45,149 bases of DNA from Euryarchaeota archaeon Ods02 (GCA_028751075.1 JAQZDA010000016.1:1-45149); one strand, 5' to 3'. Counted from the stretch's first letter, positions 33,590 to 42,656 are shown. Made by a program: numbers and translations. The notes: generated by a model from the sequence alone, not told the origin.

Positions 33590-33741
33590 GGCCCTGTTCC
33601 ACTGGACCTTACATTTCAGCGGTTAACCCTAACCCGTCTGCATCTGTAGAACCCACAGTGCCGGCAGTTGCAACGTGTGGGGCGCCTTGCCATGTCACCC
33701 TCAGGAACCCTCGAGATGCCGGCACGATACATTGAACCAGA

Positions 33742-34326
33742 ATGAAGGAAGACGAAGGAGATGCTAACGGGGAGGCCGATGGGATGAAACGCATCATCCA
33801 GAACGGCAGTTCTGTCGATGGGGAAGACGGAGAAGCCGTAGAGAGAGAAAACGGCTCCGATGGTTTCGTGGAAGGACTCCCCGACAGTTCCGAAGTACTC
33901 GAGGTCGTCGAGGACGATCAGCTAACGGCTTCGGGTTCCGTTGAACCCCGGGGGAACGATACCGCAGAAGACGGTTTCTCCACGGCAAAGCCTTCAGAGC
34001 CGACTAAATCCGACGTACTGGGTTTCATCCGAGAAACGAAGGACGTGGAAGAAGGCAACATCTACCTTCCGGGGGAAAGCTGGTCAGACCGTCCAATAGC
34101 TAGATACGTCGAGATAGAGCTAGTCCAGGGTAGCGGCCGTCTGACCCGGCCTGGAGCCTGTATACTATGTTACGCTAGCAAGATGATGGCCGAGGCCTCC
34201 TCCCCGCAGACAGAGCTAATCGCGATGCTTAACGCTGAAGGAGTAACCGGTTTCGCACGTCGAGCATTCGAGATCGATCCAGAAGAAGCGAAGGTAGAGG
34301 AAGGCCTGGATGAACTGCTCTCCTAA
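33742..34326 (+). CDS. Unknown acidic protein with a folded C-terminal domain
   Basis: 194 residues. The first 95 are Glu/Asp/Ser/Gly-rich and look disordered. The last 95 look folded: SDVLGFIRETKDVEEGNIYL, RYVEIELVQGSGRLTRPGAC with ILCYASKMMAEA, and a helical end (ARRAFEIDPEEAKVEEGLDE). The pair of cysteines (C-x-x-C in ACILCYA) sits at the start of a helix and could be redox-active or bind metal or a cluster; only two are present. Family not recognised. It lies 150 bases after the Bat-like regulator on the same strand and could be its target. A GTG or an internal ATG (33784) could also serve as start. Confidence 0.6.
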   Translation: MKEDEGDANGEADGMKRIIQNGSSVDGEDGEAVERENGSDGFVEGLPDSSEVLEVVEDDQLTASGSVEPRGNDTAEDGFSTAKPSEPTKSDVLGFIRETKDVEEGNIYLPGESWSDRPIARYVEIELVQGSGRLTRPGACILCYASKMMAEASSPQTELIAMLNAEGVTGFARRAFEIDPEEAKVEEGLDELLS

Positions 34327-34737
34327 TCGTTTTAGACAGACGGTGTAAACGTGGATTCCGAGGAAAATCGGCGACCTATTGATGGAAACTCTCACAGACC
34401 GCCTAAACATTTTATGTACACTGGTTTACCCTATAGAAGCATTGGTGTACCCGATCAAATGCCCTGCAGCTGCGACGGCGACATGGTTAGAATCTATCTA
34501 TCCGAGCAAGATACAGTAAGGAGATACCTGGATTATACCGGAGGCCAGGGACGAGGGATGTTTCATGGTTCGGAAGGGCCACTCGTCCGTAGGTTTTCTC
34601 CAGAGGCAATGATGTTCATCGAGATACGTATTTTTCAGGCTCGTTGAGAGGTTGAGGCTGATTAGACAGCCGGAATCTTGTTCGACTTTGTTTCCGTTTC
34701 ACAGTTATGGACGAACAGGAGATTACCTACACAAAGT
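34327..34737. other. AT-richer stretch with one doubtful 98-codon frame
   Basis: A GTG-started frame at 34351-34647 would encode a protein starting MDSEENRRPIDGNSHRPPKH and containing MPCSCDGDMVRIYLSEQDTV. It lacks the acidic bias and any family pattern seen elsewhere, so I do not call it a gene. It may be a decayed fragment. No repeats or RNA genes are seen. Confidence 0.4.
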
Positions 34738-35298
34738 ATGTCGATTGAGAAGGCTAACGAAAGGACTGGGGGAGGTGATGAGAGGGACGAGCTTTTCTCG
34801 ATTCTCAGCAACCAACGACGAAGGTACGCGCTTCACGCCTGCAAGTGCTACGACACACCTATGGATATATCGGAGCTCTCGGAACGCGTTGCGGCGTGGG
34901 AGTACGGCAAACCAAGGAGTGGACTCGACTCCGACGAACGCAGGCGTGTATACACCTCGATGCAACAGAGCCACCTGCCTACGATGGACAGGGCAGGAGT
35001 CATCGAGTTCGACGGCAGTGAAGTAGCTCTGGAGGACAGAGCACAGGAGCTTGAGGTTTACATGGAGATCATACCAGAAGGTAGCATCCCGTGGGGGAAA
35101 TACTACCTCGGATTGACTGTTATCTCCGCTGCAGTATTAACCGGTGTCTTCTTCGGTGTCTATCCGGAGGCCATCCCTGCACTAGCTTGGGCTGCTTTGA
35201 TAACCGCTGGTTTTGGGGGTTCCTCAGTCTTCCAGTATCTCTGGACTCGTAAGATGAAGCTCGGTAACACCGACAAACCACCGGAACTACGGGATTGA
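34738..35298 (+). CDS. DUF7344-type winged-helix protein with two C-terminal membrane helices
   Basis: 186 residues from ATG 34738. The N-terminal domain reads DELFSILSNQRRRYALHACK, then MDISELSERVAAWEYGKP and YTSMQQSHLPTMDRAGVIEF. This is the HTH pattern of haloarchaeal DUF7344 proteins, related to ArsR-like winged helices. Two helices follow (about 123-142 and 147-170) and a short basic tail. DUF7344 proteins with membrane anchors often sit beside small secreted beta-rich proteins, as here: the next gene starts four bases later. It could be a membrane-tethered regulator of that partner; function is unproven. Confidence 0.78.
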   Translation: MSIEKANERTGGGDERDELFSILSNQRRRYALHACKCYDTPMDISELSERVAAWEYGKPRSGLDSDERRRVYTSMQQSHLPTMDRAGVIEFDGSEVALEDRAQELEVYMEIIPEGSIPWGKYYLGLTVISAAVLTGVFFGVYPEAIPALAWAALITAGFGGSSVFQYLWTRKMKLGNTDKPPELRD

Positions 35299-35302
35299 CG
35301 AG

Positions 35303-36121
35303 ATGGACTCTCTAGCACCATCTCTCGGGTTGTTGTTCATCCTGCTCGGTGCTGGAGTCATGTACGGTGGAACGACTGCGTTCGACTCCACGGACGGCGA
35401 CAGGACTGCGTCGGTGTCAGTCACCGGTGATGCCACAGCTTACCTCGCACTCGAAGGAACCGACGCCGCCACAACACCATCCTTCACCAACCTCTTCGAC
35501 AGCGATATGACTCTGACAGTAGACACCGGCGAACCAACCGCAGAGTTCGACCCTGGAGCCAGCGGAAGCTGGGTGGACCCCCCTTACACGACCACTTTGA
35601 GCTCCGGCGAAGTATTAGAGATCGGTATGCGGGCGGATCCCGACGAGGTAACAGTGGATATACAGGGCGACGTTGAAAGTGGTGGAGTACAGCTCAGCCG
35701 CGCTTTCGAAGTTCAGGACGCGGGCCTCCTAGACGGCGTCCAGGGCAGCGTCACCGTAGCGGGAGGCAGCGGCCAGTACGAGTTCGAGCTACAGAACACC
35801 GGAACCGAAGACGTCGCTATCGACGGAATCGCAGTCGACGACACCACCAACCCCGACGCAGTTGAGGTGTCTAACGGAGACTACCTTACCGCTGAGGGCG
35901 TCCAGGTCGTCGACGAGACGGTCGAGGTAGGCGGACATGTAGTCGACTTCACCCAGACCGTCGACGTACCGGCTGGAGAAGCCATGTCGTTCGAGTTCGA
36001 CAGGTTCCAGGAACCCACAGCGGCCGGCAGTCCTCACGCCGACATGCAGGGCGAGGACGTCACTATCACCATCAGGGCTACCGACGGAAGCACAGCGACT
36101 CTGACGCTAGAGTCCGATTGA
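35303..36121 (+). CDS. Secreted/anchored beta-rich protein (DUF1102-like), partner of the DUF7344 protein
   Basis: 272 residues. An N-terminal hydrophobic segment (SLAPSLGLLFILLGAGVMYG, about 3-24) acts as signal or anchor. Next comes the block RTASVSVTGDATAYLALEGT, resembling haloarchaeal DUF1102-type surface proteins. The remainder is a run of beta strands rich in Thr, Val, Asp and Gly (for example YEFELQNTGTEDVAIDGIAV and EAMSFEFDRFQEP), like two immunoglobulin-type sandwiches. There is no PGF-CTERM or C-terminal helix. It starts four bases after the DUF7344 gene. Exact family assignment is tentative. Confidence 0.72.
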   Translation: MDSLAPSLGLLFILLGAGVMYGGTTAFDSTDGDRTASVSVTGDATAYLALEGTDAATTPSFTNLFDSDMTLTVDTGEPTAEFDPGASGSWVDPPYTTTLSSGEVLEIGMRADPDEVTVDIQGDVESGGVQLSRAFEVQDAGLLDGVQGSVTVAGGSGQYEFELQNTGTEDVAIDGIAVDDTTNPDAVEVSNGDYLTAEGVQVVDETVEVGGHVVDFTQTVDVPAGEAMSFEFDRFQEPTAAGSPHADMQGEDVTITIRATDGSTATLTLESD

Positions 36122-36229
36122 CGGGGAACCGAACTTCAGCTACATACCAGACGTAAAGATAGAGGTACTCTACAGCGGCTTTCGTGAGAGAAACGTGAAG
36201 TCCGATGCGGTATGGCTATCCCAGAACTC

Positions 36230-36754
36230 CTATATCGACGGTCTGTGCCAGTAGGCGTTCTTCCCCTTGTACTGGTTAACTCTGAGCAGGAAGTATACGT
36301 TCTCCTCCTCGAGCGGGAATAGACGTCTACCAGTGGCCGAGACCTCGTCGAACGACCACTGTGGATGGGGGTCGTCGACCAGATCTTCTGCGTCCACCCC
36401 TCTCAATGACCGTATTGGAGCCTCGTCCTCCCCTTTCCCGATAGTGTAAAGCTCGAAGTCGCCGGCGTCCGGATGTTTAGTTTTCAGCCTAGTATCGTCT
36501 GGGAACTTGACATCAGTGAGCTCCGTCGTCACCTCGAAGCTTGCGTAATCTTCTCCATCTATTGTTTCGACGGTGGGTTCCGATACCGTCGTTTCGAGGC
36601 TGTACGCTGATGCGTCGTAGACGGCTGTCTTACCCCACGTCTGCACACTGATTTTGTCTGGGTCGTCGTAGTCATCGAACTTGGGGTTCCATCTGGGTTC
36701 GAACGCGAGATCATCTCGGGTGAGTCCACCGTTTCTCCTCTCTCTTTGTCCCAT
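36230..36754 (-). CDS. Unknown soluble protein
   Basis: 174 residues from ATG 36754 (MGQRERRNGGLTRDDLAFEP); an ATG at 36784 would add ten residues, but the TATA-like CTATAG at about 36773-36778 favours the inner start. The chain is mostly strands with aromatic residues (KISVQTWGKTAVYDASAYSL, DYASFEVTTELTDVKF, NVYFLLRVNQYKGKNAYWH). It has no signal peptide and no cysteines. I do not recognise the family. It converges with the secreted-protein gene and precedes the chemotaxis genes on the same strand order. Confidence 0.6.
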   Translation of the reverse strand: MGQRERRNGGLTRDDLAFEPRWNPKFDDYDDPDKISVQTWGKTAVYDASAYSLETTVSEPTVETIDGEDYASFEVTTELTDVKFPDDTRLKTKHPDAGDFELYTIGKGEDEAPIRSLRGVDAEDLVDDPHPQWSFDEVSATGRRLFPLEEENVYFLLRVNQYKGKNAYWHRPSI

Positions 36755-36891
36755 TCTAATGTTGGATACAGTACTATAGTGCATTAACGTGACCTGTTAA
36801 CATTGTGTGTGGTGTGCCACCGTTACCACATTATTCAGGTGTTGGAAGATGCGATACCGTGGCGTGGTTACCTGCCTGACCGAATCTTCAG

Positions 36892-37689
36892 CTAGACCTT
36901 CTTATATATCCGATTGGATCTATCGAATGGTTCGAACTTCTCGCTCATCTCCTTCGGTAGAGACTCGGATTTACCGAGTACTATGAACCCATCTTCCTCG
37001 AGAGATTTATACAGGGTGTCGTAGACCTCGTTCCTCAATGCCGGTTCGAGGTATATCAACAGGTTCCTGCATAGAACCAGGTCCTTCGGCGGGACGGGTC
37101 CGTCGGCGATGAGATCGTGTTCTCGGAACTCGACGTTCCGCCTCAACCCGTTGACCTGGTATCTGTTGCCTTCAGCCTCTACGAGGAAGTCGTTCATCGA
37201 AGTATCGAACTCCGACACCTCGGATTCGATGTCGTTCATGGTGAGCGAGTTATATTCGCCTTCGTAAGCCGTCTTCAACGTCTCGGTGTCTATGTCGGTC
37301 GCCAGGATGTCGTGGGATATGTTCCTCCGCTTCAACAACATGCTCAGTGAGTACGCTTCCCTCCCGTCGCTACATGCGGCCGACCAAGCCTCCACGTAGC
37401 TCCCCAGATGTCGTTCAGCCAGATCGTCTATGGACCTCCAGACCTCGGGGTTCCTGAAGAATCCGGTTACGTTCACGGAGATATGTTCCACTAAGAGACC
37501 GGGTTCTATCTCATCCTCCCTCAACAGGTCGAGGTACTCCTCGTAAGTGGACGCACTCGTCCTGTGCATCCGGGCGTCCACACGCCTCTCGAGGTAGCTT
37601 TCGTTGTAGTATTCGACCTCGAAATCCGTCTCGTCGCCTATGAAGTCGAGTATCTTCTGGAACGCCGAGGGGTCTGACGATCTGTTCAT
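36892..37689 (-). CDS. cheR: Chemotaxis protein methyltransferase CheR
   Basis: 265 residues. The N-terminal all-helical domain (about 1-75) contains YLERRVDARMHRT, typical of the receptor-tail-binding part. The methyltransferase domain follows with VNVTGFFRNPEVW, the SAM loop EAWSAACSDGREAYSLSML (divergent from the usual CSTGEEPYS), ILATDIDTETLKTAYEGEY, and DLVLCRNLLIYLEPALR. It methylates glutamates on transducers using S-adenosylmethionine. It is last in the chemotaxis locus, 118 bases after cheC. Confidence 0.93.
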   Translation of the reverse strand: MNRSSDPSAFQKILDFIGDETDFEVEYYNESYLERRVDARMHRTSASTYEEYLDLLREDEIEPGLLVEHISVNVTGFFRNPEVWRSIDDLAERHLGSYVEAWSAACSDGREAYSLSMLLKRRNISHDILATDIDTETLKTAYEGEYNSLTMNDIESEVSEFDTSMNDFLVEAEGNRYQVNGLRRNVEFREHDLIADGPVPPKDLVLCRNLLIYLEPALRNEVYDTLYKSLEEDGFIVLGKSESLPKEMSEKFEPFDRSNRIYKKV

Positions 37690-37807
37690 CTTTTCTGGAG
37701 GTTAATCAAGTTGGTTGTGCGATTACCAGGATGAAGCGTCAAAGGCCGGACAGTAGGGCCGTTCCTCTCGCCGGCACAGGCTTCCTCGTGTAACTTCTTT
37801 GATGGGG

Positions 37808-38440
37808 TTAGAACGGGTCATCGGCCTCGCCTCCCACCTCCATAGAGACCTTCGGCACTGATTCGACGATGTCGGCGAACTCGTCAGCATCAGGAAGAAG
37901 GAAGGCCTTACACTCCAGGTCGTGTTCGACGGCACGGATATGGGTGTTCAACATCACGAACGCGCCGGGTTCCTCGACAGAGACCTGGTTGACGAGGTGG
38001 TCTGCCACTGCATCGGCTTCACCGTCGAACACCGTGGGAGTTGTTATCTCTATAGATGTACCGAGGATGTTGGCGATGCCGTCGATGAAGCCGCTCGTCA
38101 TAATGTTCCCGATCTCCTGAACTACTGCCTCGTGTTCGGCTCCGTACTCCTCCGGCAGTCCCTCCATCATGAACCCGGCCACCGTTGCCGCGTCCGCCGG
38201 TGTGAAGGTAACTACGAACACGCCGTGCGGCGGGTCGTCGAGCCGGCAGTACGCGCATACGACGTTGTCGTACCCTATCTCCTCGGAGAACGATTCACCC
38301 GCGAGGAACCTGAGCTTCTGTATCTCGACCTCCATCTCCTCCGACGTCATGTTCGAAAGGTCCTCCGCGACCGTCACCGAACTGTGGTCCATCACTTCAC
38401 TGAACTCTACTAGGCTCGTTACATCTATCTTGTCTGTCAT
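37808..38440 (-). CDS. cheC: CheC-family CheY-P phosphatase
   Basis: 210 residues. CheC proteins usually have two ExxN motifs. Here only the second is intact: VVQEIGNIMTSGFIDGIA with E109 and N112. The N-terminal counterpart (LVEFSEVMDHSSVTVAEDLS) has lost the asparagine, so one active centre is expected. The strands between (VFVVTFTPADAATVAGFMM) fit the fold. It removes phosphate from CheY to end the signal, and normally works with CheD, which is not in this window. The start overlaps the cheA stop by four bases. Confidence 0.88.
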   Translation of the reverse strand: MTDKIDVTSLVEFSEVMDHSSVTVAEDLSNMTSEEMEVEIQKLRFLAGESFSEEIGYDNVVCAYCRLDDPPHGVFVVTFTPADAATVAGFMMEGLPEEYGAEHEAVVQEIGNIMTSGFIDGIANILGTSIEITTPTVFDGEADAVADHLVNQVSVEEPGAFVMLNTHIRAVEHDLECKAFLLPDADEFADIVESVPKVSMEVGGEADDPF

Positions 38441-41400
38441 AGTTCGTTCACCTCTAGAACCGGGACTACCTCTCCTTTCCCTAGGATGGCGGTGCCGCTG
38501 AACGTGTCGACCTCCGCCAGAGCCCCTTCGAACGGCTGGACGACTATCTCCTGTTGACCGTATACCTCACTGCATTCGATGCTGGCTTCTCTTACCTCGT
38601 CACGGAAGTGCAGGATCATGCCTCCGGCTTCACCGTCGTCAGCGCCGCCGTCGGGGGCGAACGACCTGGGGAGGTCGATCAACGGCCGTGGATCGTCGCC
38701 TACAACGCATACTTCCTCTCCCTGTATCCTGTCGATGTCGGCGTCTTCTCTAGAGCTAACGGCGGAGACGGCTTTCATAGGCACAGCGTACTTACGTCCG
38801 TCGACCCCTATCAACATCGCATCCACTACGGTGATATCGATAGGTAAGGTCAAGGTGACGACGGTACCCTCACCAGGTTCGGAGGAGATTCCTATACTTC
38901 CTTCGTTCTCCCGGATCGCCTCCTGTACGGCGTTCAACCCGACACCTCGACCGCTGGTGTCGGTGACCTCCTCCTTGGTCGAGAACCCGCTCTCCAGAAC
39001 CAGTTCGTAGACTTCGTCGTCCGGCATCCGCTCCGCTTCCTGCGCCGACACCACACCGCGTTCCACGGCTTTGGCACGGATCTCGTCGGCTTCGAGCCCT
39101 GCTCCGTCGTCCCGGATCTGGATCTCGACCCTGTCCTGGTATCTCTCGGCCTCCAGAACCACGTTACCTTTCCTCGGTTTCCCGGCTTCTACCCTGTCTT
39201 CTGGAGCTTCGATTCCGTGGTCTACGGAGTTCTTCAGCAGATGAACTATGGGTTCCTTCAGGTTCTCGAGGATGCTTCTGTCGAGCTCTATGTCCTCGCC
39301 TTCGACGTCGAAATCGACTTCCTTGCCTTCCTTACGCGCGACGTCGCGGACGATCCTCGGGTACTTACCAGTGATCTTCTTCAACGGCACGAGCCTCGCG
39401 TCCATTATATCGTCACGCATCTTCTCGGAGAGCTTGTCGAGCTTGTCGGCTCTCTTCCGCAGCTGCTCGTAGTCACGTCTCTCTACCGCGTGCTGGAGCT
39501 GTATCTTCGTGATCACGAGCTCGTTGACGTTGCTCATCATCTCGTCGAGCTGGTCGACGTCGACCCTCACGCTCTTGATGGCTTCGTCTTCTCCGGAGCT
39601 CTCCAGCGAACCACCTGGTTCGTCGGAACCACCTGTGTCGTCGCCGGCGTCGAAGCCATCGTCGTCAGATGAAGATCCGTCTTCGTCATCCGCACTCGCA
39701 GTGGTTGTCGAGCCTTCGACTTCCTCTGGGTCCCCGGCGTCACCGGCTTCGGGCTCCTTCTCCGTCTGGTCGTTGGTGACTTCGACGGATTCGACTTTCC
39801 GCAGCTTCGACGGCTCGACCGCTGCTGGGTCACCCGACTCTAACGCGACCTGGAAGCTGTCGTCGTACTCTCCTTCTTCAAGCGCTTCTCTTTCGGGAAG
39901 GGTCGAACGTATCTCCAGGCCTTCGATGGACTCTATATCCTCCAGAACCGCTACAGCCGCTGCAGCGGGGAAGCCGTCTTCCGAGACCGTTATCTCGAGA
40001 ACCGGAGAGTCGCCGAAACCTGTTTCCTCATCCTCCGAAGATGGACCTGCCTCTCCTGCGGCGTCTTCCATGGACTCGGACTTCATCTCTTCGGAGTTCA
40101 GGCTGTCGTTCACGATGCCGATGTCGTCCTCCACAAGGGTTATGGACGCGTCGTAGTCGAGCTCTATCTCTTCAGCGTCGACGTCGCCATCCAATCTGGC
40201 GACGAGCTTCGTCGACCCATCATCCTCACCGTCTTCGACACCAGGGACCTGTTCCACGTCTACGCCCGTCGATCTCTCTATATCCTCTATCAGGTGCTCG
40301 GGTGTCTCTCCGTCGTCCGCTGTTTCGACGTTGATGACGGCGAGGGTCTCCGTTGAACTCTGTTTCTCCTGTCCGTCGAGACTGACGTCCCCCTCTCCCT
40401 CTGGTTCGTCTACGTCGGCGTCCGGTTCCTGTGAACCGTGAGATTCGTCGGTCGTTCCATCTCTCGGTTTCTCGTCCGTCGTTTCTTCGGAACCGAAGTA
40501 CTTCCTGACGTCGAAGAGGTCGAGGATCCGGCTGACGTAGCCCCTGCGTTCCTCTGAAGAGGTTCCTCTGTCCAGTAACCCTACGTCGTCTTCGATGACT
40601 GTGACCGAGTCGGCTCTATCTAGTTCGTGTTCCTCTAGGTCGACGTGGCTCTCGGTTTCCGCGACGACTCGGAAGCTGTCTTCGTAATCACCGGCTTCTA
40701 ACCTGGCTCGTTCGGGCTTGGTCTCCAGTATCTGTACATCATCACGGTCCTCCAGCTCGTCGACCAAACTAGCTGGATCCGAGTCAGGTAAGGTTTCGTC
40801 AGAGAACCAGGCTACGACGGCGTTCGTGTCGAAGTCTCGGGCTCCCCCTTCGTCGTCCTTCTCTCGCTCACCAGCAGCCTGTTCTACATCGATGTCTTCC
40901 GCTTCAGCGGCCTCTTCGTGTTCATCTACATCCAGTTCATCCCCCACCTCCAGGTTCCCGGCATCCTCCACATCGATAGATTCACCTTCACCTGTGTCTC
41001 CGACTTCCTCGGTTCCTTCCTCTCCAGCTTCCTCAGTTACTTCCTCATCAGCTTCCTCAGTTACTTCCTCTCCAGCTTCCTCGCTTATCTCGTCTATCTC
41101 CCCGACTCCATCATCATCATCTTCCTCGACGGTAGCTTCCGGTTGATCTGTATCTTCTCCGTAGGAGTCTTCTTCTCCAACGTTGTCTCCCGATTCCCCG
41201 GGTTCCCGTTGCTGCTGATATCCTTCTGTCTCGCTCTCGATCTTCTCCACGACGGAGTCGTAGGATTCCTTGACTTCCCCGGAATCCTCGATGTCGACGA
41301 GGCTGTCCTCTAGAGCGTTTACGCCGTCGAACAGTACGTCGACGAGCTCCGGCGTGACCTCTAGCTCGCCGGCGCGGATCTCGTCGAGGACGTCCTCCAT

Positions 41401-41592
41401 GGCGTGAGCTACGTCGTGGGGCTCTCCGAAACCCATGGCTGCGTACGTCCCCTTCAACGTGTGAGCTGTCCTGAAGACCTCGTCGAGAGCTTCTTCGTCG
41501 CCTGAACTGTTTTCGAGATCTACTAACGAGTTACCGAGCTTCACGAGCTCGTCCTCCGTCTCCGCGACGAACTCGTCTAGATGTTCCTCCAT
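38437..41592 (-). CDS. cheA: Chemotaxis histidine kinase CheA with extended, repeat-bearing linker
   Basis: 1051 residues, far longer than the usual 650-700. HPt domain 1-110 with phospho-acceptor H44 (FRTAHTLKGTYAAMGF). Acidic linker about 120-250 with near-repeats of EEAGEEVTEEADEE. Three diverged copies of one module follow, at about 255-336, 415-492 and 530-608, each ending in a VT(V/L)xxDD-type strand (SVTVIEDD, SITLVEDD, SVEVTND). A second acidic linker runs to 670. The kinase core is P3 dimerisation (about 672-735), ATPase (about 735-910, with HLLKNSVDHGIEA, IRDDGAG and GRGVGLNAV) and a CheW-like P5 (about 912-1051). The modules may stand in for the P2 response-regulator-binding domain. 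cheB ends one base before its ATG. Confidence 0.94.
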   Translation of the reverse strand: MEEHLDEFVAETEDELVKLGNSLVDLENSSGDEEALDEVFRTAHTLKGTYAAMGFGEPHDVAHAMEDVLDEIRAGELEVTPELVDVLFDGVNALEDSLVDIEDSGEVKESYDSVVEKIESETEGYQQQREPGESGDNVGEEDSYGEDTDQPEATVEEDDDDGVGEIDEISEEAGEEVTEEADEEVTEEAGEEGTEEVGDTGEGESIDVEDAGNLEVGDELDVDEHEEAAEAEDIDVEQAAGEREKDDEGGARDFDTNAVVAWFSDETLPDSDPASLVDELEDRDDVQILETKPERARLEAGDYEDSFRVVAETESHVDLEEHELDRADSVTVIEDDVGLLDRGTSSEERRGYVSRILDLFDVRKYFGSEETTDEKPRDGTTDESHGSQEPDADVDEPEGEGDVSLDGQEKQSSTETLAVINVETADDGETPEHLIEDIERSTGVDVEQVPGVEDGEDDGSTKLVARLDGDVDAEEIELDYDASITLVEDDIGIVNDSLNSEEMKSESMEDAAGEAGPSSEDEETGFGDSPVLEITVSEDGFPAAAAVAVLEDIESIEGLEIRSTLPEREALEEGEYDDSFQVALESGDPAAVEPSKLRKVESVEVTNDQTEKEPEAGDAGDPEEVEGSTTTASADDEDGSSSDDDGFDAGDDTGGSDEPGGSLESSGEDEAIKSVRVDVDQLDEMMSNVNELVITKIQLQHAVERRDYEQLRKRADKLDKLSEKMRDDIMDARLVPLKKITGKYPRIVRDVARKEGKEVDFDVEGEDIELDRSILENLKEPIVHLLKNSVDHGIEAPEDRVEAGKPRKGNVVLEAERYQDRVEIQIRDDGAGLEADEIRAKAVERGVVSAQEAERMPDDEVYELVLESGFSTKEEVTDTSGRGVGLNAVQEAIRENEGSIGISSEPGEGTVVTLTLPIDITVVDAMLIGVDGRKYAVPMKAVSAVSSREDADIDRIQGEEVCVVGDDPRPLIDLPRSFAPDGGADDGEAGGMILHFRDEVREASIECSEVYGQQEIVVQPFEGALAEVDTFSGTAILGKGEVVPVLEVNEL

Positions 41593-42645
41593 CTACCCAC
41601 CCTCCTCTATATGGTCGAGTATCTCGCCGGGTATCTCACCAGGAGGGAGGACGACGTCTGCGTCTCCGTTGTCGACCACAGCTCCCGGGATCCCGAAGAC
41701 TGCACAGGATTCAGCTGACTGCGCTATCACCGTACCGTCTTGCTCCTGGATACGTCTCGCTCCCTGTTTCCCGTCTTCTCCCATCCCCGTCAGCACTACA
41801 GCTATGGCTCGTTCGGCAGCGGCGTCCGCCGCAGTCGACAGTGCCACGTCTATCGACGGCTTCACGTTCACAATCGTTTCCCTGTCGTCGACCGTCAGAT
41901 TGGAGGCTTCCTCGGAGTGGCTCTCGACGCCCGTGTGTGCGTGACCTGGAGCAACCGCGACCTCCCCTGGCTTCAGTCGACTGCCGTCGCTAGCTTCGTA
42001 TACGTCGAAGCCGGTCTCACGGCCGAGTCGTCTGGCGAAACGCTCCGTGAACAGCTTCGGCATATGCTGAACCACTAGTACGCGTAACCCTACGTCAGAG
42101 GGGAGGTTCTTCAGCAAGGACTCCACTACGGCTGGCCCGCCCGTGCTGGCTCCAACTACCAGTAGAGACTGTTCAGCCGCTACCTCAGCTCTACCGTGTT
42201 CCTCTACCGCTCCTGCCTCCGAAGCGTCTCCGTTTCGTTCCTTCAGCAGGGTTCGGGCGTCGGCTTCCGCAGCTAGCTTCACCTTTCCCGTGAACTCGTC
42301 GGAGACCGACGATATCCCTGGGCTGTCGCCATCGGGTTTAGGTACGAAGTCGAAGGCTCCTTTCTCCAGCGCCTCGAACGTTCTGTCGCTTCCTTCCTGG
42401 GTGTGAGCGCTGAACATCACCACGGGTGTCGGTCGCTTCTGCATTATCTCGTCGACGGCCTGTATACCGTCCATCTCGGGCATCTCGACGTCCATGGTGA
42501 CGACGTCGGGTTCCGTCTCAACTACCTTGCGTACAGCTTTCTCTCCGTCGGATGCTTCACCCACTACTTCGACCCCTGCGTCCTCCAGAATGCTCGTCAG
42601 TACGCTTCGTATGAAGCCGGAGTCGTCCGCAACTACTGCCTCCAT
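41593..42645 (-). CDS. cheB: Chemotaxis protein-glutamate methylesterase CheB
   Basis: 350 residues. The receiver domain (1-115) has D7, D8 and phospho-acceptor D52 (VVTMDVEMPEMDG). After a variable linker comes the esterase domain with catalytic triad S167 (LLVVGASTGGP), H194 (VVQHMPKLFTERFA) and D291 (VVLTGMGEDGKQGA). It removes methyl groups from, or deamidates, transducer glutamates when phosphorylated by CheA. It is tightly packed: cheY ends 11 bases before its start and cheA begins directly after its stop. Confidence 0.95.
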   Translation of the reverse strand: MEAVVADDSGFIRSVLTSILEDAGVEVVGEASDGEKAVRKVVETEPDVVTMDVEMPEMDGIQAVDEIMQKRPTPVVMFSAHTQEGSDRTFEALEKGAFDFVPKPDGDSPGISSVSDEFTGKVKLAAEADARTLLKERNGDASEAGAVEEHGRAEVAAEQSLLVVGASTGGPAVVESLLKNLPSDVGLRVLVVQHMPKLFTERFARRLGRETGFDVYEASDGSRLKPGEVAVAPGHAHTGVESHSEEASNLTVDDRETIVNVKPSIDVALSTAADAAAERAIAVVLTGMGEDGKQGARRIQEQDGTVIAQSAESCAVFGIPGAVVDNGDADVVLPPGEIPGEILDHIEEGG

Positions 42646-42656
42646 GAACCACCCAT

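Noticed and set aside
34351-34647. A 98-codon GTG-started frame.
   Set aside because: No family pattern, no promoter at suitable spacing, and unusual composition; kept only as a doubtful remark.
39509-40156. A serine-rich 215-codon frame on the plus strand.
   Set aside because: It is antisense to the cheA linker; the serine runs are simply the complement of acidic codons.
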